Shown here one piece after another: positions 7,329 to 16,079 of a stretch of DNA of 64,000 nucleotides (positions are counted from its first letter, which is position 1; each line of letters starts with the position of its first letter). Both the position numbers and the translations under genes were made by a program. Origin of the DNA: Angustibacter sp049994355. Its GTDB lineage: Bacteria; Actinomycetota; Actinomycetes; Actinomycetales; Angustibacteraceae. The notes under the pieces are model-generated. The model made no database searches. It was not told the origin of the DNA and was given only the letters and a program-made list of their open reading frames with translations. The stretch lies in assembly GCF_049994355.1 (NCBI RefSeq), contig NZ_CP188257.1, positions 1,426,001 to 1,490,000 of the forward strand. Reading direction: 5' to 3'.

Positions 7329-10307
7329 CTATGAGTTCACCGACACGACGGTCCGGCCGACGCTGTTCGTGCCGTCGCCGTACCCCACGACACCGAGGTA
7401 GTGCGTCCCGGCGGACAGCCCGGTCCATGTCAGGGTGACGCTCGCCGCTCCGGTGTTGGTGACCGACTGGCTCGTCGGGGTGGCGGTCAGGTTCCCGCTC
7501 GCGGTGCCGGGGACGGCCCACGAGTAGGTGTTGACCGTCACCGGGGCGGTCGGGGTGGCGAACACGTCGGTGTAGACGTCGTACGTGCCCGGCGGCAGGT
7601 CGATCGACTCGTCCGCCGTGCCGCCCGCGCTGAGCCCGACCTCGCTCGACGTGCCCGCGAAGTAGGCGAACAGGTCGACGTCGGTGCCGGCCGCGTAGTC
7701 ACTGGCGAAGGTGCTCACCCGGCCCACGGCAGTGCCGGACGGCACCGTGATCGTGGTCTTCGCCGTGCCGGGGCCGACCGCAGGTGCGGCCTGGACGAAA
7801 CCGGACACGTCCTGCACTAGGGAGTTGCTGTCCACCACCGGCGCCATCAGGCCCCCAACGGACGTCGTCAGCGTGCCGGTGTAGCCGGCCTTCACTTGGA
7901 CGACCTGGCTGCCGCTGGTGCCGGTGCCGGTGACCGCTGCGGGCGCGGCGAGCGGCACTGCCTGAGCCGCGATCGGGCTGCGCAGGGTCCGACCATCAGG
8001 CCCGACGAGGAGCAGCAGACCGAAGCCGTAGCTGCCGAACGCAGCGTCCTTGCGGGTCAGCGTGAGCTTGAAGCTCGCAGTCCCGTGCGCCGGGATGACC
8101 AGCCGGTTCGGCGACACCGCCACCTTGTAGCCGGCCGGTGCGGCGGCCCGGGCGTCGTACACGAGACGTTGGGCGGTCACGTTCGTCACCGTCCGGGTCA
8201 CCTGCTGGGATCCGGTCAGCGAGCCGAAGGCGATCGACGGGTAGTTCAGGTCCGACGGCGAGCCGAGGAACCCGACCGTGTCGCACACGTCTCCGCTGCT
8301 GTCCTGCAGGTGCACCCCGATGGTGCAGGAGTAGCGCAACCAGTCGGTGACGCCGGAGTCGAAGACGAGCTGGGTGTCGAACGAATGCTTCGGCACGACC
8401 TGACCGGAACCCATGTCGAGGGCGGTCGCGTCAGCGCTGCCGGTCGAGATTCTGTTCCCGGCGTTGTCCTTCACCTTCGCCCCGGTCATGATGGCCGACT
8501 TGACCCACATGGGGGACCACGTCGGGTGCTTGCTCATGATCAGTGCGGCGATGCCCGCGATGTGCGGGGTGGCCATCGAGGTCCCGGACTCGGCGTCGTA
8601 CAGGTTGCCGCTGTGGTTCTCCGGCGACACGGCGGCGACCACGCCGACACCAGGTGCCATCACGTCCGGCTTGAGCAGGCTGCCACCACTGCTGGTGGAC
8701 GGCCCGCGGCTCGAGAAGGCGGCGACGACGGGCGCCTCGGCAGTTCCCACGGTGCCAGCCGACTGGGAGGCGGTGGGGCTGGCAGTCCCGTGGATGTAGG
8801 TCTTGATCGCGAGTCCGGCCGCGGTGTCCACGTGCACGGTCGGCACGAAGTGGTAGTCGGCGTCGAGCTCGAGCGGGGTCGCGTTGTAGAGAATCATCCC
8901 CACTCCGCCGGCGAGCTGGACCGCCTTGCTCTTGTCGGTGCGGGCGTTGCTGCCGCGCCTGCAGAGCACCTCCTTGCCGGCGACCTTCGCTGGGTCCAGC
9001 GTGCCCGAGAAACACAGCTCGACCAGCCCAGCGTTCGCTCCGGACAGGCCCGCGTCCACCGAGTCGATCAGTGGCGCACTCGGCACCGCCGGCCCGACGC
9101 CGACACCGGTGTAGGTGGAGCCGTCGCCGAGCGTCACGGACTTCGAGTACGACTGATCGAACGTCCCGGCGGCCACCGTGGCCTCCCACGGCATCGCGTT
9201 GTCGACCGTGCCCGGTCCAGGTCCGGCGTTGCCTGCGGCCGCGGAGACGAACACCCCTGCGGCAGCGGCGTTCAGGAAGGCGAGCTCGACCGCGCTGAAG
9301 TTGTCGTCGTCGTCGCCGATCGAGTAGTTGATGACGTCGACTCCGTCGGTGATGGCGTCGCCGATCGCCGCAACGATGTCAGCGCCGCTGCCCTGGGCCG
9401 AGGTGTTGATGGCGTTCTCGTAGAGCACCTTGTAGACGGCCAGCCGTGCGCCGGGCGCCATGCCGGCCAGGTCACCGACGTTCGCGCCGTTGATCGTGGC
9501 GTTCTGGATGTGGTTGCCGGCGGCGGTGCTCGCGGTGTGCGAGCCGTGACCGTCGTAGTCCCGAGGCGAGTGGTGCTCGCCGGGGTTGACCGAGGCCAGC
9601 CCGCCGCTGTCGTACCAGCGGGCGCCGATCACCTTGTTGTTGCAGGTGACCTGCGGATCGCAGATGCCCTGCCACTTGGCCGCGATGGTCGCGTCGTCCG
9701 ACCGGGGCTCGTGCAGCGCTGCGAAGCTCGGGCTCTCGGGCCAGTAGCCCGTGTCGAGGTCACCGATGATGATGCCGTTGCCAGCGTTGGTGTCCGAGCC
9801 GAACTGCTGCTTCCACACGCCGCCGTTGCCGGTCAGGCCGAGGAACTTGGGCGTGGGGGGCGTGGCCACCGACACGATCTGGTTCTTCCACATGTTCAGG
9901 ACCGACGGGTCCTTCGCCAGTGTGGTCGCCTGCTGGGCGGTCAGGTTCACAGCGACGCCGTTGAGCGCGGTGTCGTAGTGGTACACGACCTTGCTGCTCG
10001 TCACCTTCGCGCGGCTGAGTGCCTTGTCCTGCTTGCTCTTCAGCTGCGACTTGTAGGCCCTGGCGGTGGAGGAGCGCGCGTCGAGCTTGTGGCCGGGAAC
10101 CGGCTTCGTCGCTGCTGCAGTGGCGAGCGGGTCGCCGACCATCTGCACGATGTAGAGACCGGCGCCGTTCACGCCGGTTGCCACCGGTGCTGGCTTCGGT
10201 GCTGCGCCGGCCGCGCTGCCCGTACTCAGGGCTGCGGCGGTGACCAAGGCCGCTGTGGCGGCGACGACGATTCGGGACCTACGAGTCAAGGAACTGCGAA
10301 AGCGCAC
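7329..10307 (-). CDS. Secreted subtilisin-like serine protease (S8 family) with PA insert
   Basis: The product has 992 residues from a GTG preceded by AGGTGG; the frame stays open upstream but without signal-peptide character. The order is: Sec signal peptide (SLTRRSRIVVAATAALV..., cleavage near AAGA), an I9-type propeptide (LYIVQMVGDP...), and the S8 catalytic domain with Asp in GDLDTG (near 185), His in GHGSHT (near 255) and Ser in GTSMATPHIAG (near 577). A PA-domain-like insert lies between His and Ser, and Fn3-like beta domains form the C terminus. It should be exported, self-processed and active outside the cell. It is monocistronic, bounded by its own terminator. Confidence 0.95.
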   Translation of the reverse strand: MRFRSSLTRRSRIVVAATAALVTAAALSTGSAAGAAPKPAPVATGVNGAGLYIVQMVGDPLATAAATKPVPGHKLDARSSTARAYKSQLKSKQDKALSRAKVTSSKVVYHYDTALNGVAVNLTAQQATTLAKDPSVLNMWKNQIVSVATPPTPKFLGLTGNGGVWKQQFGSDTNAGNGIIIGDLDTGYWPESPSFAALHEPRSDDATIAAKWQGICDPQVTCNNKVIGARWYDSGGLASVNPGEHHSPRDYDGHGSHTASTAAGNHIQNATINGANVGDLAGMAPGARLAVYKVLYENAINTSAQGSGADIVAAIGDAITDGVDVINYSIGDDDDNFSAVELAFLNAAAAGVFVSAAAGNAGPGPGTVDNAMPWEATVAAGTFDQSYSKSVTLGDGSTYTGVGVGPAVPSAPLIDSVDAGLSGANAGLVELCFSGTLDPAKVAGKEVLCRRGSNARTDKSKAVQLAGGVGMILYNATPLELDADYHFVPTVHVDTAAGLAIKTYIHGTASPTASQSAGTVGTAEAPVVAAFSSRGPSTSSGGSLLKPDVMAPGVGVVAAVSPENHSGNLYDAESGTSMATPHIAGIAALIMSKHPTWSPMWVKSAIMTGAKVKDNAGNRISTGSADATALDMGSGQVVPKHSFDTQLVFDSGVTDWLRYSCTIGVHLQDSSGDVCDTVGFLGSPSDLNYPSIAFGSLTGSQQVTRTVTNVTAQRLVYDARAAAPAGYKVAVSPNRLVIPAHGTASFKLTLTRKDAAFGSYGFGLLLLVGPDGRTLRSPIAAQAVPLAAPAAVTGTGTSGSQVVQVKAGYTGTLTTSVGGLMAPVVDSNSLVQDVSGFVQAAPAVGPGTAKTTITVPSGTAVGRVSTFASDYAAGTDVDLFAYFAGTSSEVGLSAGGTADESIDLPPGTYDVYTDVFATPTAPVTVNTYSWAVPGTASGNLTATPTSQSVTNTGAASVTLTWTGLSAGTHYLGVVGYGDGTNSVGRTVVSVNS

Positions 10308-10402
10308 AATCCACCACCTGGGAGCCCGGCCTTGCACGGATGCGATCCAGGCGCAGAGTAGACCCGGCGTCGGCCCTTGCCTAGTGCCCTGACGGACCTC
10401 GG

Positions 10403-11062
10403 TCAGGTCAGCGAGAACGGTGGGTACCGGTCGGTGACCAAGAGCAGGGCGTAGGCCTCGACCCGCAGCCACCATCGTCCGACGCCGACCACGAAGTCGA
10501 ACAGCCCCTGCGGATAGCGCCCGGTGAACAGGATCGCGAACCAGGCGATCACGACGGCGAAGAAGGCGCCGATGGACAGGAAGAACAGGACGATGAAGTG
10601 CGGGATCGCGAGCAGCCACTTCACCAGTGGCAGCCCGCGGTTCAGGTCGCGTTCGACGTCGGGGTAGTCCAGCTGCAGGTGCACGCTCTGCTCCTCCACG
10701 GTGGAGGGGTAGGTGTCGGTAAGCAGCACAACGTACGCGCCGACCCTGGCCCCGAACCGTGCGAGCTCCAGGACGAAGTCGAACCACCACCGCGGGTAGC
10801 GCTTTCGGAAGAGGATCATCAGCACCGTTGCGAGGAACAGGCCGGTGCCGATGCCTCCGCTCGACGTGGCCACCACGTTGCCGGACTGGTCGTAGACGGT
10901 CTTGGTGGCACCCGAGGTCAGCACGCCGATGACGACGGCGATCGGGATGACGAGGATCAGCCGGAAGGCGGTCGTTACCCGGTCGAGGGACTGCGGGTAG
11001 TCGACCTGCAGGCGGGCGGGGAACTGCGGGGACGGCGAGACGGGTGCGCCGGTCTCAGTCAT
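10403..11062 (-). CDS. DUF4389-domain membrane protein
   Basis: The protein has 219 residues and contains two copies of the DUF4389 signature: RYPRWWFDFVLELARFG and RYPQGLFDFVVGVGRWW, each followed by an R..AY.LLLTD.YP-type segment. Four hydrophobic helices are visible, with two before each signature. The family is widespread in actinobacteria and its role is unknown. It stands alone, upstream of and on the same strand as the protease but with 95 bp between them. The start ATG at 11062 has only a weak ribosome-binding site (AGAGAAAG). Confidence 0.88.
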   Translation of the reverse strand: MTETGAPVSPSPQFPARLQVDYPQSLDRVTTAFRLILVIPIAVVIGVLTSGATKTVYDQSGNVVATSSGGIGTGLFLATVLMILFRKRYPRWWFDFVLELARFGARVGAYVVLLTDTYPSTVEEQSVHLQLDYPDVERDLNRGLPLVKWLLAIPHFIVLFFLSIGAFFAVVIAWFAILFTGRYPQGLFDFVVGVGRWWLRVEAYALLLVTDRYPPFSLT

Positions 11063-11199
11063 GGTGCGCCAGCTTTCTCTTGAGTGCTCACCGGTCTACG
11101 CCTCCCGGTGCCACCCGTCCAGGGCATCGATGTCCGGTAGCGCAGGCCCGGTGCGGCGTACTCTCGCGAAAGGCACCTCATGGAACGGGGGCGGTCGCC

Positions 11200-11859
11200 G
11201 TGAGCAGATCACGCGACGTCCCGTGCGACCCGGGCCGTGTCGTCGACCGGCTGCTCACACCGGTCACCGTTGTCGGGTCGGCGGTGGGGCTCGCCCTGGT
11301 CGTCGTCGGTGTCGTGTCCGACCCGCACGTCGTGCCCGCCGGCCCGGTGCTCATCATCGGCGGTGCGACCATCGCGCTCCTGGTCCTGGCTTGGCCGGCC
11401 ATCACGGCGGTGACGGCCGGCCTCCCCTTCGCTCAGGTCGCGCTGAGCCCGACGGCCGCCGCGGACCGTCGCGGACGGCAGTCGCGACAGGTTCAACAAG
11501 TCCTCGTGGACTGCGCCGAGCTGCTCGTCGTCGATCCGGCCGAGCGGGCGGGCGCGGTCGAGCGGTCGTTGGAGGCGGGCTACCGGTTCAACAAACGACG
11601 GGCCGATGAGCTGGAGCTGTTCCTGCTGTGTGCCCTTGTCCGGCGGGCTCGCACCATCGACCTGACCTCGACCTCGCGCCCGGGCGACCATCCGGTGCAT
11701 CACTTTCCGCTCGCTCAACGCGAAGCGTGGGTGCTCACGGACGTCGCGTACCTCTCCATGGGCCGTGCGGCAGCGATCCTGGGGTCTACGCCCCAAGAGG
11801 TCCAGGCAGCCCGAGACGATGTCGTGAGGCAGCTGCAGCGCGCGAAGGCCGACGAGTGA
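11200..11859 (+). CDS. Membrane-anchored protein with a sigma-70 region-4-like helix-turn-helix
   Basis: The protein has 219 residues from GTG at 11200, chosen because a G-rich stretch lies upstream and the longer frame lacks sequence character. Two hydrophobic helices occupy about residues 20-70. The C-terminal 50 residues (LAQREAWVLTDVAYLSMGRA then AAILGSTPQEVQAARDD) resemble sigma region 4.2: an L..REA.VL..V..LS....A..LG.....V....R pattern. A DNA-binding regulator tethered to the membrane is inferred; it is not a complete sigma factor because region 2 is absent. The stop overlaps the next start (GTGA), so the two proteins are translationally coupled and may act together. Confidence 0.65.
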   Translation: MSRSRDVPCDPGRVVDRLLTPVTVVGSAVGLALVVVGVVSDPHVVPAGPVLIIGGATIALLVLAWPAITAVTAGLPFAQVALSPTAAADRRGRQSRQVQQVLVDCAELLVVDPAERAGAVERSLEAGYRFNKRRADELELFLLCALVRRARTIDLTSTSRPGDHPVHHFPLAQREAWVLTDVAYLSMGRAAAILGSTPQEVQAARDDVVRQLQRAKADE

Positions 11860-12494
11860 GCGACCCGCGAGGCGCCCTGGACGAGGCCGCCCGGCGAGGG
11901 ACGCAGACCGCTGAGCACGGCTTCCGGACCCGCTGGCTGCGCGTTGGGCTCGTCGAGCTACTCCTCGGCGTCGTCCTCGTGCTGGCGGCCCTGTTCCTGC
12001 GCGGCGCCCTGCACCCTCCGGGTCCGGTGCACGTGGTTGGCACCTCGGTGACGACGCCGTCAGCACCGTCCTCGACCCGGCCGTCGCCCAGCGCGCCCCC
12101 CAGCTCCACCGCCGCCAGGTCGCGAACCACGACGACGCGGCCGAGACCCTCGACTCCCGCAACACAGCCCACGCTGCCCGGCTCCACGTCGGCCGGCCCG
12201 ACGGCTCCGGCTCAGCGCGTCACGCCATCGGCGGACCAGATCAAGCCGGACAGCGGCCCAGCTGGCACTCTGGTGGACATCGGTGGTCGGCAGCTCGACA
12301 CCGTGGTGGCTGTGCTCTTCGGCAAGTTCGACACGGCGGTGCTGCCGGGGCGCTCGGCCCGAGTCATCCAGGTCATGGCGCCGAACGGCAACGGGCCAGG
12401 AACCAAGGTCCCGATCACGCTCGAGACCAAGGCCGGTCGGGTAGCCACGAAGCTCACGTTCTCCTACGCCCCCAGCGCCGTCACCCCGTCGTGA
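11856..12494 (+). CDS. Single-pass membrane protein with extracellular IPT/TIG domain
   Basis: The protein has 212 residues. Residues 1-28 are cytoplasmic, one strong transmembrane helix follows (VGLVELLLGVVLVLAALFL), then about 70 residues of Ser/Thr/Pro-rich linker, then an IPT/TIG immunoglobulin-like fold (IKPDSGPAGTLVDIGGRQL ... VLFGKFDTAVL ... VQVMAPNGNGPGTKVPITLE). The GTG start overlaps the stop of the preceding gene. The topology (short cytoplasmic tail, helix, flexible linker, outside domain) and the coupling to a membrane-bound HTH protein suggest a sensor or anti-regulator partner. This is inference. Confidence 0.75.
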   Translation: MSDPRGALDEAARRGTQTAEHGFRTRWLRVGLVELLLGVVLVLAALFLRGALHPPGPVHVVGTSVTTPSAPSSTRPSPSAPPSSTAARSRTTTTRPRPSTPATQPTLPGSTSAGPTAPAQRVTPSADQIKPDSGPAGTLVDIGGRQLDTVVAVLFGKFDTAVLPGRSARVIQVMAPNGNGPGTKVPITLETKAGRVATKLTFSYAPSAVTPS

Positions 12495-12623
12495 CGTGGG
12501 CCGACCTGCCCGACGTCGAACAGGTCAGCGGGCCGTGAAGACCGGAACACTGTTCAACCGATCGCGTGGGTTGGAGGGCAGGTAGGCATCGCGCGGGCAT
12601 GCCACCCCGGGCATCCTGGGGGT

Positions 12624-13826
12624 GTGGACACCCAGTGCGTGGTGGTCGGGGCCGGCGCGGCGGGTCTCGCCGTGAGCCGGTGTCTGGCGGAGGTTGGCGT
12701 TGAGCATCTGGTCCTCGAACGGCACGACGTGGCCGATACCTGGCGTAGCCAACGGTGGGACAGTTTCACGCTGAACACGCCTGACTCGATGAACGACGGG
12801 CTTCACGCAGGCCCGGACCTGCGTACGACACGCTCGCGGGACGAGGTCGTTCAGCTGTTGGCCGAGCAGGCGCAGGCTCTCCCGGTTCGTACTCACACGC
12901 CGGTGACGGCGGTGGACAGCATCCCAAAGGGCTTCTTGGTCGCCACGCCGGATGGAACGCTGACCGCCCGCACGCTGGTCCTAGCCGCGGGTCTGCGCAA
13001 CGTGCCTCGGGTGCCTGCCCAAGCGAAGCGAGTTGCGCCCCGGGTGCATCAGCTGCACACCGCTGACTATCGATCTGCCAGTCAGCTACCCGATGGAGCC
13101 GTGCTCGTCGTGGGTGGAGGGCAGTCCGGGTGCCAGATCGCGGAGGACCTTTCCCTGGCCGGACGCACGGTCTATCTGTCCACGAGCCGGGTCGGTCGCA
13201 TCCCGTGGCTCTACCGGGGACGTGAGTCGCTTGTCTGGCTCGTCGATTGTGGCTTCTGGGATCAGAGCCCGCACGACCTGCCCGACCCGGCAGACATGGA
13301 GCTGACCATTCCCCTGCTGGCTGGGGGGCGCAGCCTCGACCTGCGCATCCTGTCCGGCCTCGGCGTTCGGCTGGTCGGTCGCTTCATCTCGGCCGATGGC
13401 GAGACGATCGGATTCGAAGGTTCCCCTTCGGCGTACGCGGCCCAGGCAGACGAGGCCTGGGCAAGGCTCAGAAACTTGGTCGACCACCACATCGAGGAAC
13501 AGGGCATCGTGGCGCCGGACCCCGCAACGGAGCGCCGACCAAGCGGTCCGGTGCAGGACCCCGATACGGCCACCCTCGATCTACGCGCAGCCGACGTGAC
13601 CACGCTGATCTGGAGCACAGGGTTCACCGGTGACCTGTCTTGGGTCCATCTCCCGCTGCTCGGTCCAACCGGCAGACTCGAGCATGACGGCTGCACAGCT
13701 CCCTGGCCCGGCGTCTGGTACGTGGGATTCCCCTGGCTGACCCGGCGTTGCTCCGGCATCTTCTACGGATTCTCCCGCGACGCCCGATCCATAGTCCACG
13801 CGGTGCTCCACGAGCTCGACCGCTGA
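12624..13826 (+). CDS. FAD/NAD(P)-dependent flavoprotein monooxygenase-like
   Basis: The protein has 400 residues. An N-terminal FAD-binding Rossmann motif (VVVGAGAAGLAVS) is followed by LVLERHDVADTW..RWDSF and TLNTP, typical of the YUCCA/TrkA-like flavoprotein group. A second dinucleotide site (AVLVVGGGQSGCQIAEDL) binds NAD(P)H, and the late motif IWSTGFTGD closes the fold. The substrate is unknown. It starts at GTG 12624 just after a G-run. A flavin-dependent oxidoreductase is secure; true monooxygenase activity is only likely. The phosphotransferase gene follows 44 bp downstream on the same strand. Confidence 0.85.
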   Translation: MDTQCVVVGAGAAGLAVSRCLAEVGVEHLVLERHDVADTWRSQRWDSFTLNTPDSMNDGLHAGPDLRTTRSRDEVVQLLAEQAQALPVRTHTPVTAVDSIPKGFLVATPDGTLTARTLVLAAGLRNVPRVPAQAKRVAPRVHQLHTADYRSASQLPDGAVLVVGGGQSGCQIAEDLSLAGRTVYLSTSRVGRIPWLYRGRESLVWLVDCGFWDQSPHDLPDPADMELTIPLLAGGRSLDLRILSGLGVRLVGRFISADGETIGFEGSPSAYAAQADEAWARLRNLVDHHIEEQGIVAPDPATERRPSGPVQDPDTATLDLRAADVTTLIWSTGFTGDLSWVHLPLLGPTGRLEHDGCTAPWPGVWYVGFPWLTRRCSGIFYGFSRDARSIVHAVLHELDR

Positions 13827-13870
13827 TCGCAGGTTTCCGTCGCTGGGTCCGGAGGCGTCATGCTGGATGA

Positions 13871-14680
13871 ATGCCACCAGGTTCCTCCCGCTTCGCGGAG
13901 TTCCTTCCAGCTGCTTCGGGGGAGTGGGAGCCAGTTGCCGGTGGGGAGTCTGGCGCATCGGTCTTTGTCGACCGTGGCCAGCAGCGTTACGCGAAGATCG
14001 TGTTGGCAGATCGGCTGACGGAGTTGGCCGCCGAGCGCGATCGCAGCGTCTGGATCAATCGGACGGCCATCCCCAGTGCTCGGGTGCTGGACTGGCGTGA
14101 GTCAGATGCCGGTGCTTGTCTGGTGACCCAAACAGTGCCGGGGGTGCCGGCGAGTCAGCTCGATGCTCCAGCCCTTCGTCGGGCGTGGCCATCCGTTGTC
14201 GCCATGCTCCGGGCGCTGCATGATCTCGCCACCGACCGATGTCCCTTCGATCGCGGACTCGGGCGGATGATGTCGCTCGCCGAGGCCAGCGTGGCGGAGG
14301 GTCGGGTGGTCGTCGAATTTCTCCCCGAGGCGCTGCGGCGCACTCCGCCGCGTCAGATCTTGGAGGGGATCAAGTCTGAACTGCCGATCCGTCTCGCCCA
14401 GGAGCGAGCGGAGCTGGTGGTGTGTCATGGCGACCTGTGTCTGCCCAATATTCTTGTCGACCTCGCCAGCGGGAAGGTCCGCGGACTCATCGACATCGGA
14501 CGACTGGGAACGGCAGATCCGTACGGTGACATTTCTTTGCTGCTCGCCACCGCGCGTGAGACGTCGTCCGACGAGGCGATGGCTCGTGGAGCCCACGACG
14601 AGTTCGCCGAGATCTATGGAACGAAACTCGACCCTGAGCGCCAAGACTTCTACCTCCGGCTCGACCCATTGACCTGGTAG
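13871..14680 (+). CDS. APH(3'')-type aminoglycoside (streptomycin) phosphotransferase homologue
   Basis: The protein has 269 residues, the same size as StrA/APH(3'')-Ib. The match to that family as I know it runs end to end: GGESGASVF and YAKI near the N terminus, ELAAERDRSVWI, CPFDRGLGRM, ELPIRLAQERAELVVCHGD (catalytic Asp near residue 188), LPNI, GLIDIGRLGTADPYGD (the second Asp box binds Mg) and the C-terminal FYLRLDPLTW. Family members transfer phosphate from ATP to the 3'' hydroxyl of streptomycin. There is no mobile element beside it and base composition resembles neighbours, though slightly more A/T at third positions, so it looks like an intrinsic gene. Actual substrate and expression are untested. 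Confidence 0.9.
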   Translation: MPPGSSRFAEFLPAASGEWEPVAGGESGASVFVDRGQQRYAKIVLADRLTELAAERDRSVWINRTAIPSARVLDWRESDAGACLVTQTVPGVPASQLDAPALRRAWPSVVAMLRALHDLATDRCPFDRGLGRMMSLAEASVAEGRVVVEFLPEALRRTPPRQILEGIKSELPIRLAQERAELVVCHGDLCLPNILVDLASGKVRGLIDIGRLGTADPYGDISLLLATARETSSDEAMARGAHDEFAEIYGTKLDPERQDFYLRLDPLTW

Positions 14681-14800
14681 GGCGGCTGGGTCTGCGCTAC
14701 TGGACGGGACGCGCAAGCTGAACTGATTCCGGGCTGTGAGCCGGACTGGAACAGCGGCGCCGTCGCCTAGTGGCGCTCTCGTGCCCGTCAGCGCGTAGAG

Positions 14801-15403
14801 CTAGTCCGGGTCGACGTCTGCGAGCGTCTGGCGAAGGAGCGCTCGCGCAGACCAGTGCATCCGCTCGGCGGCTTCCTCACGGGTGAGTCGGGCGACGTCC
14901 GTGAGCCAGACCAAAGACTCGATGCCGACGGCGCTACGGACGGACAGTGCCAGCCGGTGGATCTCGGCGTCGGTGAGCCGGGGCCGCAGGGGGGAGAGGG
15001 CGTCTTCGAACCAGATGATGGCCCGGCCCTGACGTAGCGCCAGCGACTCCCGCGAGGTATCCGGGTCCAGCGATAGTCGCAGCATGGTTCGCTGCTGGTG
15101 CTCGGTGTCCACGACGATCCTGATGAAGGCGTCAACGGCACCCAGCAGACGAGCCTCGGGGTCGTCACCGGCGTCGTCCGGGACCAGGCTGTTCACGGTG
15201 ATCTCGGGGTGCGCAGCGACAAGCAGCGCCTTCTGCGTCGGGAAGTACCGGTACGCGGTCGTGCGTGAGACCGATGCGGCCTCCGCGGCCGCCTCGACGG
15301 TCGGAGCGGCCCCGCCCTCTGCGACGAGGGCGCGCGCCGCGGCTACCAAGGCGTCGCGGGTCCGCTGCTTCTGCCGGGTCCGGCCGGTGAGCTCGTATCT
15401 CAT
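14801..15403 (-). CDS. TetR-family transcriptional repressor
   Basis: The protein has 200 residues. The N-terminal helix-turn-helix is clear (TRDALVAAARALVAEGG ... TVEAAAEAASVSRTTAYRYF ... PTQKALL); the rest is a helical ligand and dimerisation domain. It is divergent from the cupin gene at 15475. The ATG at 15403 is used here; a GTG at 15418 in frame is possible. A -10-like TACTGT on its strand (15417-15422) would place transcription start close to the ATG. The palindrome at 15436-15453 lies between the two genes, so both autorepression and control of the cupin gene are expected. Confidence 0.9.
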   Translation of the reverse strand: MRYELTGRTRQKQRTRDALVAAARALVAEGGAAPTVEAAAEAASVSRTTAYRYFPTQKALLVAAHPEITVNSLVPDDAGDDPEARLLGAVDAFIRIVVDTEHQQRTMLRLSLDPDTSRESLALRQGRAIIWFEDALSPLRPRLTDAEIHRLALSVRSAVGIESLVWLTDVARLTREEAAERMHWSARALLRQTLADVDPD

Positions 15404-15431
15404 TGACACGGCCTTCACAGTACCTTAATGT
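15403..15431 (+). promoter_or_regulatory. Sigma-70-type promoter of the cupin gene
   Basis: A consensus -35 TTGACA (15403-15408) and TAATGT as -10 (15426-15431) are separated by 17 bp, rare perfection for a GC-rich genome. The -35 overlaps the start codon of the divergent tetR. Transcription would begin near 15438, inside the palindrome at 15436-15453. Confidence 0.8.
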
Positions 15432-15435
15432 CTTC

Positions 15436-15453
15436 ATGGGATATCAGTCCCAT
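15436..15453. promoter_or_regulatory. Candidate TetR operator
   Basis: An inverted repeat ATGGGA-N6-TCCCAT straddles the predicted transcription start of the cupin gene and the upstream region of tetR. Its position fits steric repression of both divergent promoters. Confidence 0.7.
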
Positions 15454-15474
15454 AAACAACGGAAGAAGATCGTC

Positions 15475-15948
15475 ATGGCGACGCTGGAGACGACGGTGCG
15501 AGCAAGCGGGACGGGCGAGCGTCGCTGGTTCTGCGGAGGGGGAGTGCACACCTGGCTCGCCACCGAGATCGAGACGGGTGGCGCGTACCTCCTGTTCGAG
15601 GATGCGCTAGACAGGGGCAAAGTGACCCCGCTTCACCAGCACCCCGATGCCGACGAGACCTTCTACATGCTTGAGGGCGAGGTGCGGCTGCACATCGACG
15701 GTGACGAACAGACCCTGTCGACCGGCGGAATCGCGATCATCCCGCGTGGCGTACCCCACGCGTTCATGGTGACGACCGCGACGGCCAGGATGCTCTGTCT
15801 CCAGACGCCGGGCGGCGGGGAGCCGTTCTACCGGCATGCGAGTGAGCCGGCCGGCGCGGGCGAGCCGCCGATGCCCGACTTCGGGCGCGTTCGCGCGGCA
15901 GCTGCTGTCACGGGTGCGATCGAGATCCTAGGCCCCCCGCCGTTCTGA
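15475..15948 (+). CDS. Small cupin-domain protein
   Basis: The protein has 157 residues; the start is ATG 15475 with GGAAGAAG upstream. A single cupin-2 barrel is seen: motif 1 HQHPDADETFYMLEGE (two His and a Glu for metal) and motif 2 AIIPRGVPHAF (the third His). Proteins of this size and type include quercetin-dioxygenase-like enzymes and metabolite-binding proteins; the substrate is unknown. It is under an unusually strong promoter controlled by the divergent TetR regulator, which suggests induction by a small molecule that the cupin may act on. Confidence 0.85.
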   Translation: MATLETTVRASGTGERRWFCGGGVHTWLATEIETGGAYLLFEDALDRGKVTPLHQHPDADETFYMLEGEVRLHIDGDEQTLSTGGIAIIPRGVPHAFMVTTATARMLCLQTPGGGEPFYRHASEPAGAGEPPMPDFGRVRAAAAVTGAIEILGPPPF

Positions 15949-16079
15949 TCACGACCGTCCAGGGGCGCTCGCTGAATCGGCAGTCGCCGGTTTGACGCAC
16001 CCAGCTGGCTGATCCGGCTGGTTGCGATCAAGGCAACGGCCTCGCGGGGATCGAGTCCTGTGGCCGTTACGGTCCTCGT

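Noticed and set aside
7896..10361. An 821-codon plus-strand open frame opposite the subtilase
   Set aside because: The minus frame has a signal peptide, catalytic triad and family motifs; the plus frame is composition-driven.
10308..10790. N-terminal extension of the subtilase to 10790
   Set aside because: The extension overlaps the DUF4389 gene and puts 160 Arg-rich residues before a clear signal peptide.
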